Shown here in pieces: positions 23,390 to 31,469 of a DNA stretch of 64,000 nt; the first letter of the stretch is position 1, and each line of letters starts with the position of its first letter. The stretch covers positions 1-64,000 of the forward strand of contig CBCTHE010000012.1 in assembly GCA_965146665.1 (NCBI GenBank), read 5' to 3'. Origin of the DNA: Ructibacterium sp965146665 (GTDB lineage: Bacteria > Bacillota > Clostridia > Monoglobales > Monoglobaceae). Made by a program: the position numbers and the translations under genes. The notes below the pieces were generated by a model that was given only the letters and a program-made list of their open reading frames with translations, was not told the origin of the DNA and did not search any database.

Positions 23390-23698
23390 TCAGCCATTGA
23401 TCGCTGTGATCTCGACTTTGGTATAAGGCTGTCTGTGACCCTGTTTTTTGTGATAACCCTTTTTGGGCTTATACTTATAAACAATGATCTTTTTTGACTT
23501 GCCCTGCTTTGCAACAGTCGCGGTAACAGTCGCGCCGTCCACATAAGGAGCGCCGACCTTCAGGTCATCGCCGCCGACCACCAGAACTTTATCAAACGTA
23601 ATGGCAGTGCCAGCCTCCGCCTCCAGCTTCTCGACAAAAACAACATCGCCCTGCTGAACCTTATACTGTTTGCCGCCGGTTTCAATAATTGCGTACAT
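23390..23698 (-). CDS. rplU: 50S ribosomal protein L21
   Basis: 102 residues: MYAIIETGGKQYKVQQGDVV onward, then a KKIIVYKYKPKKGYHKKQGHRQ basic tail described here only by its Lys/His-rich character. I chose the ATG at 23698 because the family starts there and GGAGGGATT precedes it; a longer in-frame reading from 23782 runs through the leader. Confidence 0.96.
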   Translation of the reverse strand: MYAIIETGGKQYKVQQGDVVFVEKLEAEAGTAITFDKVLVVGGDDLKVGAPYVDGATVTATVAKQGKSKKIIVYKYKPKKGYHKKQGHRQPYTKVEITAING

Positions 23699-23785
23699 AA
23701 TCGTAATCCCTCCTATTACCCAAGACTCGCCATATAAGGTGTCCCTCATGGGGAACTTAAACCTTTTCTGCGCGGTTACCAAAAT
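23699..23785 (-). ncRNA. Candidate L21-type leader RNA
   Basis: About 85 nt of untranslated leader between the rplU promoter and start. It contains a minus-strand stem GTTCCCCATGAGGGAC and a run GGCGAGTCTTGGGTAATAGG. Firmicutes are known to carry an L21 leader regulating rplU; position and size fit, but I could not align it to the known model. Confidence 0.4.
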
Positions 23786-23814
23786 AGTGTAGCATAACCA
23801 GATTGGTTTGTCAA
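23786..23814 (-). promoter_or_regulatory. rplU operon promoter
   Basis: Minus-strand TTGACA (23809-23814), 17-bp spacer, TACACT (23786-23791). Confidence 0.85.
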
Positions 23815-23863
23815 CAGGAAATTTTACTTTTTGTACACTTTTTTCGCAGTCCCCGTTCTGAAC

Positions 23864-24262
23864 TCAGCCCCGCTGCCGGGTCATGTACATATGCTCCGTC
23901 CGCACCTCACGGATCAGCCGGGCAAACGTCCACCTTTGATTGGTGTCCGTAAGCATGGCTTTGATGGCCACCGGGCTGATCTTCTTCCGCTTGAAAAAGC
24001 TCATAAACATCTCAAACTGCATCCGGGAAAACCCGCACATCACCAAAATCTCCCCGCCGAATTCCTCCGCGGACAGATCCCCATCCTGAACCTCCGGCGC
24101 CTCCTCCCACACAAAGCCGTCCGCCCCGGCCAGGTAGCCCACCTTCTGATAAATATCGCCGGGTGCTACCTGCTCTGTCCGAACGCCCATCATGGCCAGC
24201 GCGCTGGTCAGCTGTTTTGCCTTTTCCAATGGTACCTGGTATAACAATACTTTTGGTTTCAT
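23864..24262 (-). CDS. DUF3783-type protein
   Basis: 132 residues. The C-terminal half has the DUF3783 hallmark EILVMCGFSRMQFEMFMSFF followed by ISPVAIKAMLTDTNQRWTF. The N-terminal half (KVLLYQVPLEKAKQLTSALA) looks like a small alpha/beta fold. Function of the family is unknown. The ATG at 24262 has AGGAGG six bases upstream. It follows the rubredoxin gene by 21 bp and is probably cotranscribed. Confidence 0.78.
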   Translation of the reverse strand: MKPKVLLYQVPLEKAKQLTSALAMMGVRTEQVAPGDIYQKVGYLAGADGFVWEEAPEVQDGDLSAEEFGGEILVMCGFSRMQFEMFMSFFKRKKISPVAIKAMLTDTNQRWTFARLIREVRTEHMYMTRQRG

Positions 24263-24283
24263 GCGCAACCTCCTGTGGATTCG

Positions 24284-24940
24284 TTATTTCAGTTTAAATT
24301 TGTCCTTTCCCATGCCGCAGACCGGACATTTCCAATCCGCGGGCAGCGCCTCAAACTCCGCGGCCGTTCCCTCATAGACATAGCCGCATATCCCGCAGAC
24401 ATAGCGCTTTTCCACAGCCGCCGGCGCGTCCGGCTCCGCAATGTAGGTGGGCGCGTTTTTGGCGGTCTTTCCGTTTTTCACCTTGTGGTAGTAGGCATAG
24501 GTCATGGGCGGCTCCTTTTCCAGACGTCCCAGGTCCACAACCTCCCCAATGAACACCGTATGGGTAAGCACATCGACCTCCTTGATCACCCTGCACAGAA
24601 TCCAGGAGCAGACCTTTTCATCCAGCACAGGAAACCCGTCCGCTCCGACCTTTTGGTACCGGAGCCCGTCAAACTTATCCACCTCTTTGGAGGACTGGAA
24701 CCCAAATCTTCCGATTACCTCCTGCGGGGTGTTCTCAGACAGGACAGACAGCGTAAAATAGCCGCTTTTACGCACACAGTCCTCTGTATAATTCAGTTTA
24801 TTCAGGGAAACGCCGACCGTCATGGGCTCCGCCGTAACCTGAAAAGCCGTATTCGCCACACATCCCACCGGCCGCGTCCCGTCCAGACTTCCGGCCACAT
24901 AGACGCCGTAAGATAAATCGTACAGTACCGTTTGATCCAT
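24284..24940 (-). CDS. High-molecular-weight rubredoxin (flavin reductase-rubredoxin fusion)
   Basis: 218 residues. The N-terminal flavin reductase-like FMN-binding domain (about 1-160, YGVYVAGSLDGTRPVGCVANTAF) is fused to a C-terminal rubredoxin (about 172-218) with CGICGY and CPVCGM iron-binding Cys pairs. In Moorella such proteins pass electrons to flavodiiron proteins for O2 or NO reduction, so this points to oxidative-stress defence in an anaerobe. It has its own promoter at 25009-25037. Confidence 0.9.
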   Translation of the reverse strand: MDQTVLYDLSYGVYVAGSLDGTRPVGCVANTAFQVTAEPMTVGVSLNKLNYTEDCVRKSGYFTLSVLSENTPQEVIGRFGFQSSKEVDKFDGLRYQKVGADGFPVLDEKVCSWILCRVIKEVDVLTHTVFIGEVVDLGRLEKEPPMTYAYYHKVKNGKTAKNAPTYIAEPDAPAAVEKRYVCGICGYVYEGTAAEFEALPADWKCPVCGMGKDKFKLK

Positions 24941-25008
24941 AGAAATGCCCCTTTCACGCCGCCGGAGCCAAAACTCCCCGCGGCCTTGTTTTCTGATGTA
25001 TGTTTATA

Positions 25009-25037
25009 ATTTTACCACAATTTGCACGATAATGCAA
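25009..25037 (-). promoter_or_regulatory. Rubredoxin gene promoter
   Basis: Minus-strand TTGCAT (25032-25037), 17-bp spacer, TAAAAT (25009-25014). The rest of the gap to 25172 holds a hairpin TCCGGCTG/CAGCCGGA (about 25132-25156), possibly the end of the next gene's transcript. Confidence 0.75.
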
Positions 25038-25172
25038 GAAAAAGAAACCGGAAAACCATAACATTTTCAACAAAACAACCAAAGCAGGCGCAAATGAGAA
25101 GTCACAGTACCGCGTGACGGCATCCGGCTGCCGCGCAATGACCCGACAGCCGGAACTGTGTTCTCACCTCGG

Positions 25173-25823
25173 TCACTTCTTCTCTCCCGTCTGCAGATCA
25201 TACCGGAACAGCTCCGGATTCCCTTGATAGGTGATGGTCACCTCAGTCACCCCCTCCTGCTCCGGCCCAAGGATGCCGGCGTTGAAAAACAGGGTCAGCC
25301 CGCCGCCGTCAGCGGTGATAAAATACCCGGTCTGGCCCAGCAGTTCGCCGACGAGATCCTCCGCGTTGGAATAATACCGGTCCGGCTCCTCGCGGATTAG
25401 CGTCACAAATGAGGTACGCAGGTACTCGTCCGTTTCCATCCGGTTTGAAAAGTTCAACAGCTCATGGAGCGGCACGGTTTTTCCGGTTCCTGTGTTCCAG
25501 ACCCCGGCCACCCAAACCTCCCGACTCTTCAGGACCACCGAAGCCAGTTCTCCCCGCCAGTACCGCTCCTCCTGAATTCCGCCGTCATCCGCTTCAGCGG
25601 AGACAGCGGGCTCCGCTCCATCCGCCGCCGGCACCGCGGCGGCGCGCCGGGCCGGAGCCTGAAACTCCTCCGCGGCGCTCTGCTTTTCTCTGGCCGCGGC
25701 GTGCCGCGTTACCTCTTCCACACTTTTCTGTGTGGCATACCAGCTTCCCGCTGTGGGTGCACAGACAAAAAGGACGGCGGCCGTCCAGGAGAGCACCCAA
25801 GCCATCAGCTTATTCCACTTCAT
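25173..25823 (-). CDS. Membrane-anchored protein with DUF3298/RsiV-like C-terminus
   Basis: 216 residues. One N-terminal membrane helix (about 8-28, WVLSWTAAVLFVCAPTAGSW), an Ala/Glu-rich linker, then an extracellular domain (about 95-216). Its GKTVPLHELLNF and TGYFITADGGGLTLFFNAGILGPEQEGVTEV resemble the RsiV-type DUF3298 domain, in which lysozyme binding occurs in Bacillus RsiV. The ATG at 25823 has GGGAGTGA upstream. Longer readings run into the wecB terminator at 25956. No sigma factor gene is adjacent. Confidence 0.6.
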   Translation of the reverse strand: MKWNKLMAWVLSWTAAVLFVCAPTAGSWYATQKSVEEVTRHAAAREKQSAAEEFQAPARRAAAVPAADGAEPAVSAEADDGGIQEERYWRGELASVVLKSREVWVAGVWNTGTGKTVPLHELLNFSNRMETDEYLRTSFVTLIREEPDRYYSNAEDLVGELLGQTGYFITADGGGLTLFFNAGILGPEQEGVTEVTITYQGNPELFRYDLQTGEKK

Positions 25824-25955
25824 GGAATCACTCCCTTTCCAGAGCCTTTTGTCCTCACGGCCGCGGCAGGGTCCGCGGACACCGCCTCCCCAGCTTGCAT
25901 GGGTTCCATTTTCAGGCGCCGTTTGCTGCACGGAAATCTCGCACAGCAAACGCAT

Positions 25956-25991
25956 AAAAAAGCAGACCGGCAAGAGCCAGCCTGCTTTTTT
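25956..25991 (-). terminator. wecB terminator
   Basis: Stem AAAAAGCAG..TGGC / GCCGG..CTGCTTTTTT with T6 at its end on either strand. 50 bp after the wecB stop. Confidence 0.85.
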
Positions 25992-26040
25992 ATCCGTTTC
26001 AGTTTTTCAAACACGGATTTCATGATGCGTAAAGGCTCTT

Positions 26041-27165
26041 CTACTTATTAAATTTCTCCAAAATTGCCTTTACAATACGTCCGGATGCAAATCCGTCGCC
26101 ATAAGGGTTGACTGCTTTCGCCATTTTATGATACGCCTCGCTGTCTGTCAGCAGTTCCCGTGCCATCTTGACAATGTTCTCTTTTTTGACACCGGCGATC
26201 TTCACGGTTCCAGCCTCTACAGCCTCCGGCCGCTCGGTCTCGTTCCGGAGCACCAGAACCGGCTTGCCCAGCGAAGGCGCCTCCTCCTGGAGGCCGCCGG
26301 AATCCGTAAGAACCAGATACCCCCGCTTGATGGCATTGTGAAGCTCGTCCGCGTTCACCGGTTCAATCAGCCTGACTCGATCCAGATCGCCCAGTATTTC
26401 ATAGGCCACCTCGCGGACAGCTGGATTCATGTGCACCGGATAGACCACCTCAACATCCTCATACGCCTCCACCAGCTCCCGCACCGCGCCGCAGATATTC
26501 CGCAGCGGTTCGCCCAGGTTCTCCCGCCGGTGGGCGGTCATCACAATCACCTTTTTAGAATCCCAGTGCATGGCCCGCAGATTTGCGTCCTTGAACACAT
26601 AATCCTCCCTGACCGTGGTCTTGAGCGCATCAATAACCGTGTTTCCAGTCACATAAATGGCCGCGGGGTCCGTGTGCTCCTGCAGAAGATTCCGGCGGTT
26701 CCGCTCTGTGGGCGCGAAATGCATATCCGCAATCACGCCTGTGATCCGCCGGTTGACCTCCTCAGGATAGGGGAAATACTTGTCATAGGTCCGAAGCCCG
26801 GCCTCCACATGGCCCACGGCAATCTGATTGTAAAACGCCGCCAGACTTCCGGCAAAGGTGGTGGAGGTGTCGCCGTGTACCAGCACTATATCCGGCTTTG
26901 CCTCCTTCATCACTGCATCCAGCCCTTCCAGCGCCCTGGTTGCGATTCCAACGAGAGTCTGCCGTTCCTTCATAATATTGAGATCATAGTCCGGCTTGAT
27001 ATCAAAAATCTCCAGAACCTGATCCAGCATCTGCCGGTGCTGGGCTGTGACACAGACAATGGATTCAATCCGATCCCCATGCGCCTCCAGTTCTTTGACC
27101 AGCGGCGCCATCTTGATGGCCTCTGGCCGGGTTCCGAAAATGGTCATTACCTTAATCTTGTTCAT
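26041..27165 (-). CDS. wecB: UDP-N-acetylglucosamine 2-epimerase (non-hydrolysing)
   Basis: 374 residues, normal length. Interconverts UDP-GlcNAc and UDP-ManNAc for wall polysaccharide. Motifs: TIFGTRPEAIKMAPL, VHGDTSTTFAGSLAAF, HVEAGLRT, TAHRRENLG and TDSGGLQEEAPSLGKPVLVLR. It overlaps the wecA/tagO gene by 14 bases. Together they feed a ManNAc-containing polymer that the LCP protein could attach. Confidence 0.95.
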   Translation of the reverse strand: MNKIKVMTIFGTRPEAIKMAPLVKELEAHGDRIESIVCVTAQHRQMLDQVLEIFDIKPDYDLNIMKERQTLVGIATRALEGLDAVMKEAKPDIVLVHGDTSTTFAGSLAAFYNQIAVGHVEAGLRTYDKYFPYPEEVNRRITGVIADMHFAPTERNRRNLLQEHTDPAAIYVTGNTVIDALKTTVREDYVFKDANLRAMHWDSKKVIVMTAHRRENLGEPLRNICGAVRELVEAYEDVEVVYPVHMNPAVREVAYEILGDLDRVRLIEPVNADELHNAIKRGYLVLTDSGGLQEEAPSLGKPVLVLRNETERPEAVEAGTVKIAGVKKENIVKMARELLTDSEAYHKMAKAVNPYGDGFASGRIVKAILEKFNK

Positions 27166-28261
27166 CCTTTTCCTCCTCTAACGCAGATAGGTCCTTGGTA
27201 TAGTCGCTGTGCTGAGCCGGATCCTTCAGCTCACCCATGAGCTTTAAGGAGACCAAGATGATCAGCAGAACCGCCAGAATCAGCAGCAGCCCGCGCATAT
27301 ACCCCTTGATGGAAATGACAACCGCCGTCAGACAGAGCACCGCGGTCATAGTATACAGAATAGCAACCGTCTTTTTCTGGGAAAATCCCATATCCAAAAG
27401 CCGGTGGTGCAGATGTCCGCGGTCCGGCGACATGGGGGACCGTCCGGTCAGAACCCGCCGCACAATGGCAAACATGGTGTCAAAGATCGGGAGCCCAAGC
27501 ACCAGGAGCGGCACGGCAAAGGAGATGATGGCGGACAGCTTCAGGAATCCCTGCACGGAAATACAGGCGAGGATAAAACCGAGAAACAGCGCGCCGGTAT
27601 CCCCCATGAATATCTTGGCGGGGTTAAAGTTATAGGGCAGGAAGCCAAAGCCCGCGCCGGCCACCGCGGCCGTCAGAATGGCCACATTGGGGTTGTTGCT
27701 GATCAGCGTCAGGGCCAGCAGGGACATGGAGGCAATGGATGACACGCCCACTGCCAAACCGTCCAGCCCGTCGATCAGGTTGACGGCATTGCAAACGCCC
27801 ACAATCCAGATCATGGTCACAGCCACAGAAACCCAGAAATTGAGCACAATATACGGGGGCCCGAACCAGCCGGAAAAGGGATTGGCAAAATGCTCAATCC
27901 GAACGCCGGAATAAACCACCACGGCGGCCGCCACGATCTGACAGAGCAGCTTGACGATGGCCTTCATGTCCATCATATCGTCAATGACCCCAACCGTCAC
28001 CACAATCACCGCGCCGATCAGGATCCCCATGGTCTCCCGGTCAATGGTAGCAAAGCAGAGCACGCTCACAATGAACCCATAAAAAATGGCCAGCCCGCCG
28101 ATCAGAGGGATGGGCTTTGAATGGACTCTTCTCGCGTCCTTGGGCACATCAATGGCGTTGATTTTATGGGCCAGCGAGATCACCATGGGAGTTGCCGCAA
28201 AGGAGATCAGAAAGGCCACCGCCAGCGCCAGAAGCACATAGAGATTGTTATCAAAAAGCAT
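27152..28261 (-). CDS. Undecaprenyl-phosphate GlcNAc-1-phosphate transferase (WecA/TagO type)
   Basis: 369 residues, about ten membrane helices. MraY/WecA family signatures: PLIGGLAIFYGF, GVIDDMMDMKAI (Asp-rich metal site), NLIDGLDGLAVG, MGDTGALFLGF and DRGHLHHRLLDMGFS. It starts lipid-linked polysaccharide synthesis at the membrane. ATG at 28261 with AGGAGG. First gene of the pair with wecB. Confidence 0.92.
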   Translation of the reverse strand: MLFDNNLYVLLALAVAFLISFAATPMVISLAHKINAIDVPKDARRVHSKPIPLIGGLAIFYGFIVSVLCFATIDRETMGILIGAVIVVTVGVIDDMMDMKAIVKLLCQIVAAAVVVYSGVRIEHFANPFSGWFGPPYIVLNFWVSVAVTMIWIVGVCNAVNLIDGLDGLAVGVSSIASMSLLALTLISNNPNVAILTAAVAGAGFGFLPYNFNPAKIFMGDTGALFLGFILACISVQGFLKLSAIISFAVPLLVLGLPIFDTMFAIVRRVLTGRSPMSPDRGHLHHRLLDMGFSQKKTVAILYTMTAVLCLTAVVISIKGYMRGLLLILAVLLIILVSLKLMGELKDPAQHSDYTKDLSALEEEKDEQD

Positions 28262-28360
28262 ATGGTTTCCTCCTGTGTCCCCCGGCACAGACGGCTGTCC
28301 GGGGGAATTCTGTATCGAATGCAGAGCGGGCGGGGCCCGCCGCTTTCTCTTTTCCTCAAT

Positions 28361-29371
28361 TTACGGCTGAATAAAGCCGACCTTGCGGAGGACCTTTGAA
28401 AGGGTCTTTGCCGCCACGCGGCCAGCCTTCTCCGCGCCGGCGCGGTACACCTGCTCCAGGTAGTCCCGATTTTCCATCAGCTCCTGATACCGGGCCTGTA
28501 TGGGCCGCAGAGTCTCTGCGACGCCTTCCGCCACAGCGGCTTTGAACGCACCGTAGCCCTGTCCCGCAAATTCCGCCTCAATCTCATCCATATTCTTCCC
28601 GGTCACCGCGGAATAAATGCTCATAAGGTTTTCAACGCCCGCCTTGCCCTCGCCCCGGCACACCTCAGCGCCGGAGTCTGTCACCGCCCGCTTGATCTTG
28701 CGGACCGCGGTGTCAATGGGATCCAGAAGCAGGATGTAACCGTTCTCATTGGTGTCGGATTTTGACATCTTCTGTGTGGGATCCTGGAGGCTCATGATCC
28801 GGGCGCCCACCTTGGGGATATAGCCGTCCGGAACCTTAAATGTCTCGCTGTAGGCATTGTTAAACCGGTTTGCAAGGTCGCGGGTCAGCTCCAGATGCTG
28901 TTTCTGATCCTCTCCCACCGGCACAAGATCCGCCTGATACAGCAGAATATCGGCGGCCATCAGGGATGGATAGGTGAACAGGCCCGCATTGATATTGTTC
29001 TCATGCTTCCGGGATTTGTCCTTAAACTGGGTCATGCGCGACAGCTCACCCATATAGGTGTTGCAGGTCAGTATCCAGGAAAGTTGGGCATGCGCCGGAA
29101 CGTGGGACTGGAAAAAAATTGGGCTCTTTTCCGGATCCAGCCCGCAGGCGATAAACAGCGCCAGAAGGTCCATAGCGTTCTTCCGAAAATCTTTGGGGAC
29201 CTGGCGCACAGTGATTGTGTGCAGGTCCGCCAGCATATAGAAACATTCGTATTCGTCAGTTTCCTGCAGGTTCACCCAGTTCCTGAGCGCCCCTACATAA
29301 TTCCCGAGGGTCAAAGGCCCGGAGGGCTGGATTCCACTGAGAATTCTCTTTTTTACATTCGTTTCGCTCAT
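28361..29371 (-). CDS. trpS: Tryptophanyl-tRNA synthetase
   Basis: 336 residues. Class I signatures IQPSGPLTLGNYVGAL (TLGN replaces HIGH) and PTQKMSKSD. Length is normal. I chose the ATG at 29371 because GGTGGGTGA lies at the right distance; a GTG at 29380 overlaps the aminotransferase stop. Coupled to the aminotransferase gene upstream. Confidence 0.95.
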   Translation of the reverse strand: MSETNVKKRILSGIQPSGPLTLGNYVGALRNWVNLQETDEYECFYMLADLHTITVRQVPKDFRKNAMDLLALFIACGLDPEKSPIFFQSHVPAHAQLSWILTCNTYMGELSRMTQFKDKSRKHENNINAGLFTYPSLMAADILLYQADLVPVGEDQKQHLELTRDLANRFNNAYSETFKVPDGYIPKVGARIMSLQDPTQKMSKSDTNENGYILLLDPIDTAVRKIKRAVTDSGAEVCRGEGKAGVENLMSIYSAVTGKNMDEIEAEFAGQGYGAFKAAVAEGVAETLRPIQARYQELMENRDYLEQVYRAGAEKAGRVAAKTLSKVLRKVGFIQP

Positions 29372-29372
29372 C

Positions 29373-30572
29373 TTATTCACCCACCACTTCTTTCAGCACG
29401 TCACCCAGAATCCGGATTCCTTTTTTAATATCCGCCTCTGACGCGGTGGAGTAATTCATCCGGAAGGTGCTGTAGGAGGCCCGGTCATCAATCATGGTGG
29501 TTGAGCCCGGCACAAAGGCAACCCCTTTTTCCAGCGCCTTTTCCATGACCGCCTTGCTGTCATACTGCTCCGGCATGGTGCAGAACAGGAACAGGCCGCC
29601 CTGGGGGCAGGTGTACGTCACACAGGCCGGGAAATATTCGTCCATGCAATCCATCATTAGTCTGCATTTTCTGCCGTATACCTCACAAAGCTTTGCGATA
29701 TGCGCGTCTATGTCAAAACGGGTCACAAATTCATAGGCGATCATCTGGGAAAGCACATTGGTATGTACGTCCTGCACCTGCTTGCAGATAATCATCCGCT
29801 CCATCAGCGCCGGATCACAGCTGGTAAAGCCCAGGCGCAGACCCGGGGACAGGATCTTGGAAAAGGAGCCGAGATATGCCACACGGCCGTTTTTGTCCAT
29901 GGATTTGATGGTGGGAACATCCTCGCCGGCAAACCGGAGCTCACCATAGGGATTGTCCTCAAAAATCATGAAGTCATAGGTATCCGCAAGCTCCAGAAGG
30001 CGCTTCCGTTTCGCCGGGGACATGGTGATCCCAGACGGGTTCTGAAAGGTCGCAATGGTATACAGAATCTTGACATTGGGGTGGGCCTTCAGCAGGTCTT
30101 CCAGCTTTTCCATATCCATGCCGTCGGCCTCCACCGGCACGCCATAAATCTCGGCATTGTTAGAACGGAACGCATTGAGCCCGCCCACAAAGCTGGGCTC
30201 CTCGCAGATGACGCCGTCGCCGGGATTCAGCAGGGATTTTGAAGCCAGATCAATCCCCTGCTGGCCGCCGCTGACAATGATCGTCTCGTCCCTGTCACTG
30301 ATAATCCCCTGCCGGGTCAGCCGGTCCTTCACCCACTGGCGCAGGGGGGCATAACCCTCTGTGACGCCGTACTGCAGGGCTACCTCCCCCTGATTGACCA
30401 GAATATCCGCCGCGATCTCAGCCAGTTCCTTTTTGGGGAACAGGGCGGGGTCGGGCGCGCCGCCAGCAAACGAGATGATGCCAGGCTTTGCCAAAAGCTT
30501 AAAGATCTCACGGATGGCGGATGCCTCCAAATGCTTTACCTTATCTGAAAATTTTGTCTGAATATCCTGCAT
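29373..30572 (-). CDS. PLP-dependent class I aminotransferase (MocR/LysN type)
   Basis: 399 residues. Fold type I: ISFAGGAPDPALFPKKEL, LQYGVTEGYAPLRQWV, SGGQQGIDLASKSLLNPGD, TIATFQNPSG, EDNPYGEL, and GSFSKILSPGLRLGF with the PLP lysine. This group includes 2-aminoadipate and aromatic amino acid transaminases. Placement directly before trpS, in an organism with IorAB (44388-46776), makes aromatic amino acids a reasonable substrate, but that is inference. Confidence 0.88.
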   Translation of the reverse strand: MQDIQTKFSDKVKHLEASAIREIFKLLAKPGIISFAGGAPDPALFPKKELAEIAADILVNQGEVALQYGVTEGYAPLRQWVKDRLTRQGIISDRDETIIVSGGQQGIDLASKSLLNPGDGVICEEPSFVGGLNAFRSNNAEIYGVPVEADGMDMEKLEDLLKAHPNVKILYTIATFQNPSGITMSPAKRKRLLELADTYDFMIFEDNPYGELRFAGEDVPTIKSMDKNGRVAYLGSFSKILSPGLRLGFTSCDPALMERMIICKQVQDVHTNVLSQMIAYEFVTRFDIDAHIAKLCEVYGRKCRLMMDCMDEYFPACVTYTCPQGGLFLFCTMPEQYDSKAVMEKALEKGVAFVPGSTTMIDDRASYSTFRMNYSTASEADIKKGIRILGDVLKEVVGE

Positions 30573-30631
30573 GATGTTTCTCTCCTTTCAACCGCCCGAA
30601 CCTCTGCCGGACGAAACTGCAATCAGATTCC

Positions 30632-30892
30632 TCAGTCCCGGGAATCCTTCCAATACCTGCTCACAACGGCCGCAACGGCCACCAAAGCAGCCGCGAGCAT
30701 CACCAGATTGCTCACGATTTCCAAAGCCTGTTTAAAGCGGATCAGGCGCATGCTGCGCTTCATCTTCCGCTTATTGCGCCGGTAGCTCCGTCCCATTCTG
30801 CCCGCGGCGTTTTCCACATAGCTTCCCGCCTGCTTCACATAGGGCGCCGCAAAATCCACCGCCTCATCCCTGTACTCCTGCCATTTGCTCAT
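30632..30892 (-). CDS. Small basic single-pass membrane protein
   Basis: 86 residues. A polar N-terminal part (YRDEAVDFAAPYVKQAGSYV), a strongly basic stretch (RRNKRKMKRSMRLIRFK, about 38-54) and one membrane helix (about 58-79, VSNLVMLAAALVAVAAVV). RBS AGGAGG, so it is probably real. It follows hpt, where ftsH lies in many Firmicutes. Function unknown. Confidence 0.6.
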   Translation of the reverse strand: MSKWQEYRDEAVDFAAPYVKQAGSYVENAAGRMGRSYRRNKRKMKRSMRLIRFKQALEIVSNLVMLAAALVAVAAVVSRYWKDSRD

Positions 30893-30926
30893 AGGATAAC
30901 CTCCTTTTCCGGATCCCCATCGGGAT

Positions 30927-31469
30927 TCACTCAGCGTTTACCAGTTCTACCTCCGCTATGTAGGGCAGCTGGCGGAACCGCTCGCCGCAGTCCAGACCAT
31001 AGCCCACGATAAATTTATCCGGTATTTCAAACCCGGTATAGTCCGCCTCAAATTCAACCTGTCGCCGGGATGGCTTGCTCAGCAGGGAGCAGACCCGGAT
31101 GGATTTGGGCTTTCTCTGCTTCAGCAGGGGTACCAGCTGTGAAAGCGTATGCCCGGAATCCACAATGTCCTCGGCCAGAAGCACATGCTTTCCGGCGATA
31201 TCCACATCCACATCCTTCTTGATAGTCAGCCTCCCGGAGCTCTCGGTTCCGTTTCCATAGCTGGAAACCTGCATAAAGTAGATCTGCACATCGCCGGAAA
31301 GCTGCCGCACCAGATCTGAGATAAACACAAAGCACCCCTTCAGGATTCCGATCACGATCAGCTCTCCCTCCGGATAATCCCGGTTTACCGCCTCCGCCAG
31401 TTCTGTCACCCGCCGATTGATCTGTTCCTCGGTCAGCAGTACCTCACCGACCTTCATCAACTGTGTCAT
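30927..31469 (-). CDS. hpt: Hypoxanthine-guanine phosphoribosyltransferase
   Basis: 180 residues. Purine salvage with PRPP. PRPP loop VLLAEDIVDSGHTLSQL near residue 97; family segment FVVGYGLDCGE-like (KFIVGYGLDCGERFRQLPYI). It overlaps the end of tilS by 26 bases, the usual tilS-hpt coupling. A second in-frame ATG lies four codons in. Confidence 0.95.
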   Translation of the reverse strand: MTQLMKVGEVLLTEEQINRRVTELAEAVNRDYPEGELIVIGILKGCFVFISDLVRQLSGDVQIYFMQVSSYGNGTESSGRLTIKKDVDVDIAGKHVLLAEDIVDSGHTLSQLVPLLKQRKPKSIRVCSLLSKPSRRQVEFEADYTGFEIPDKFIVGYGLDCGERFRQLPYIAEVELVNAE

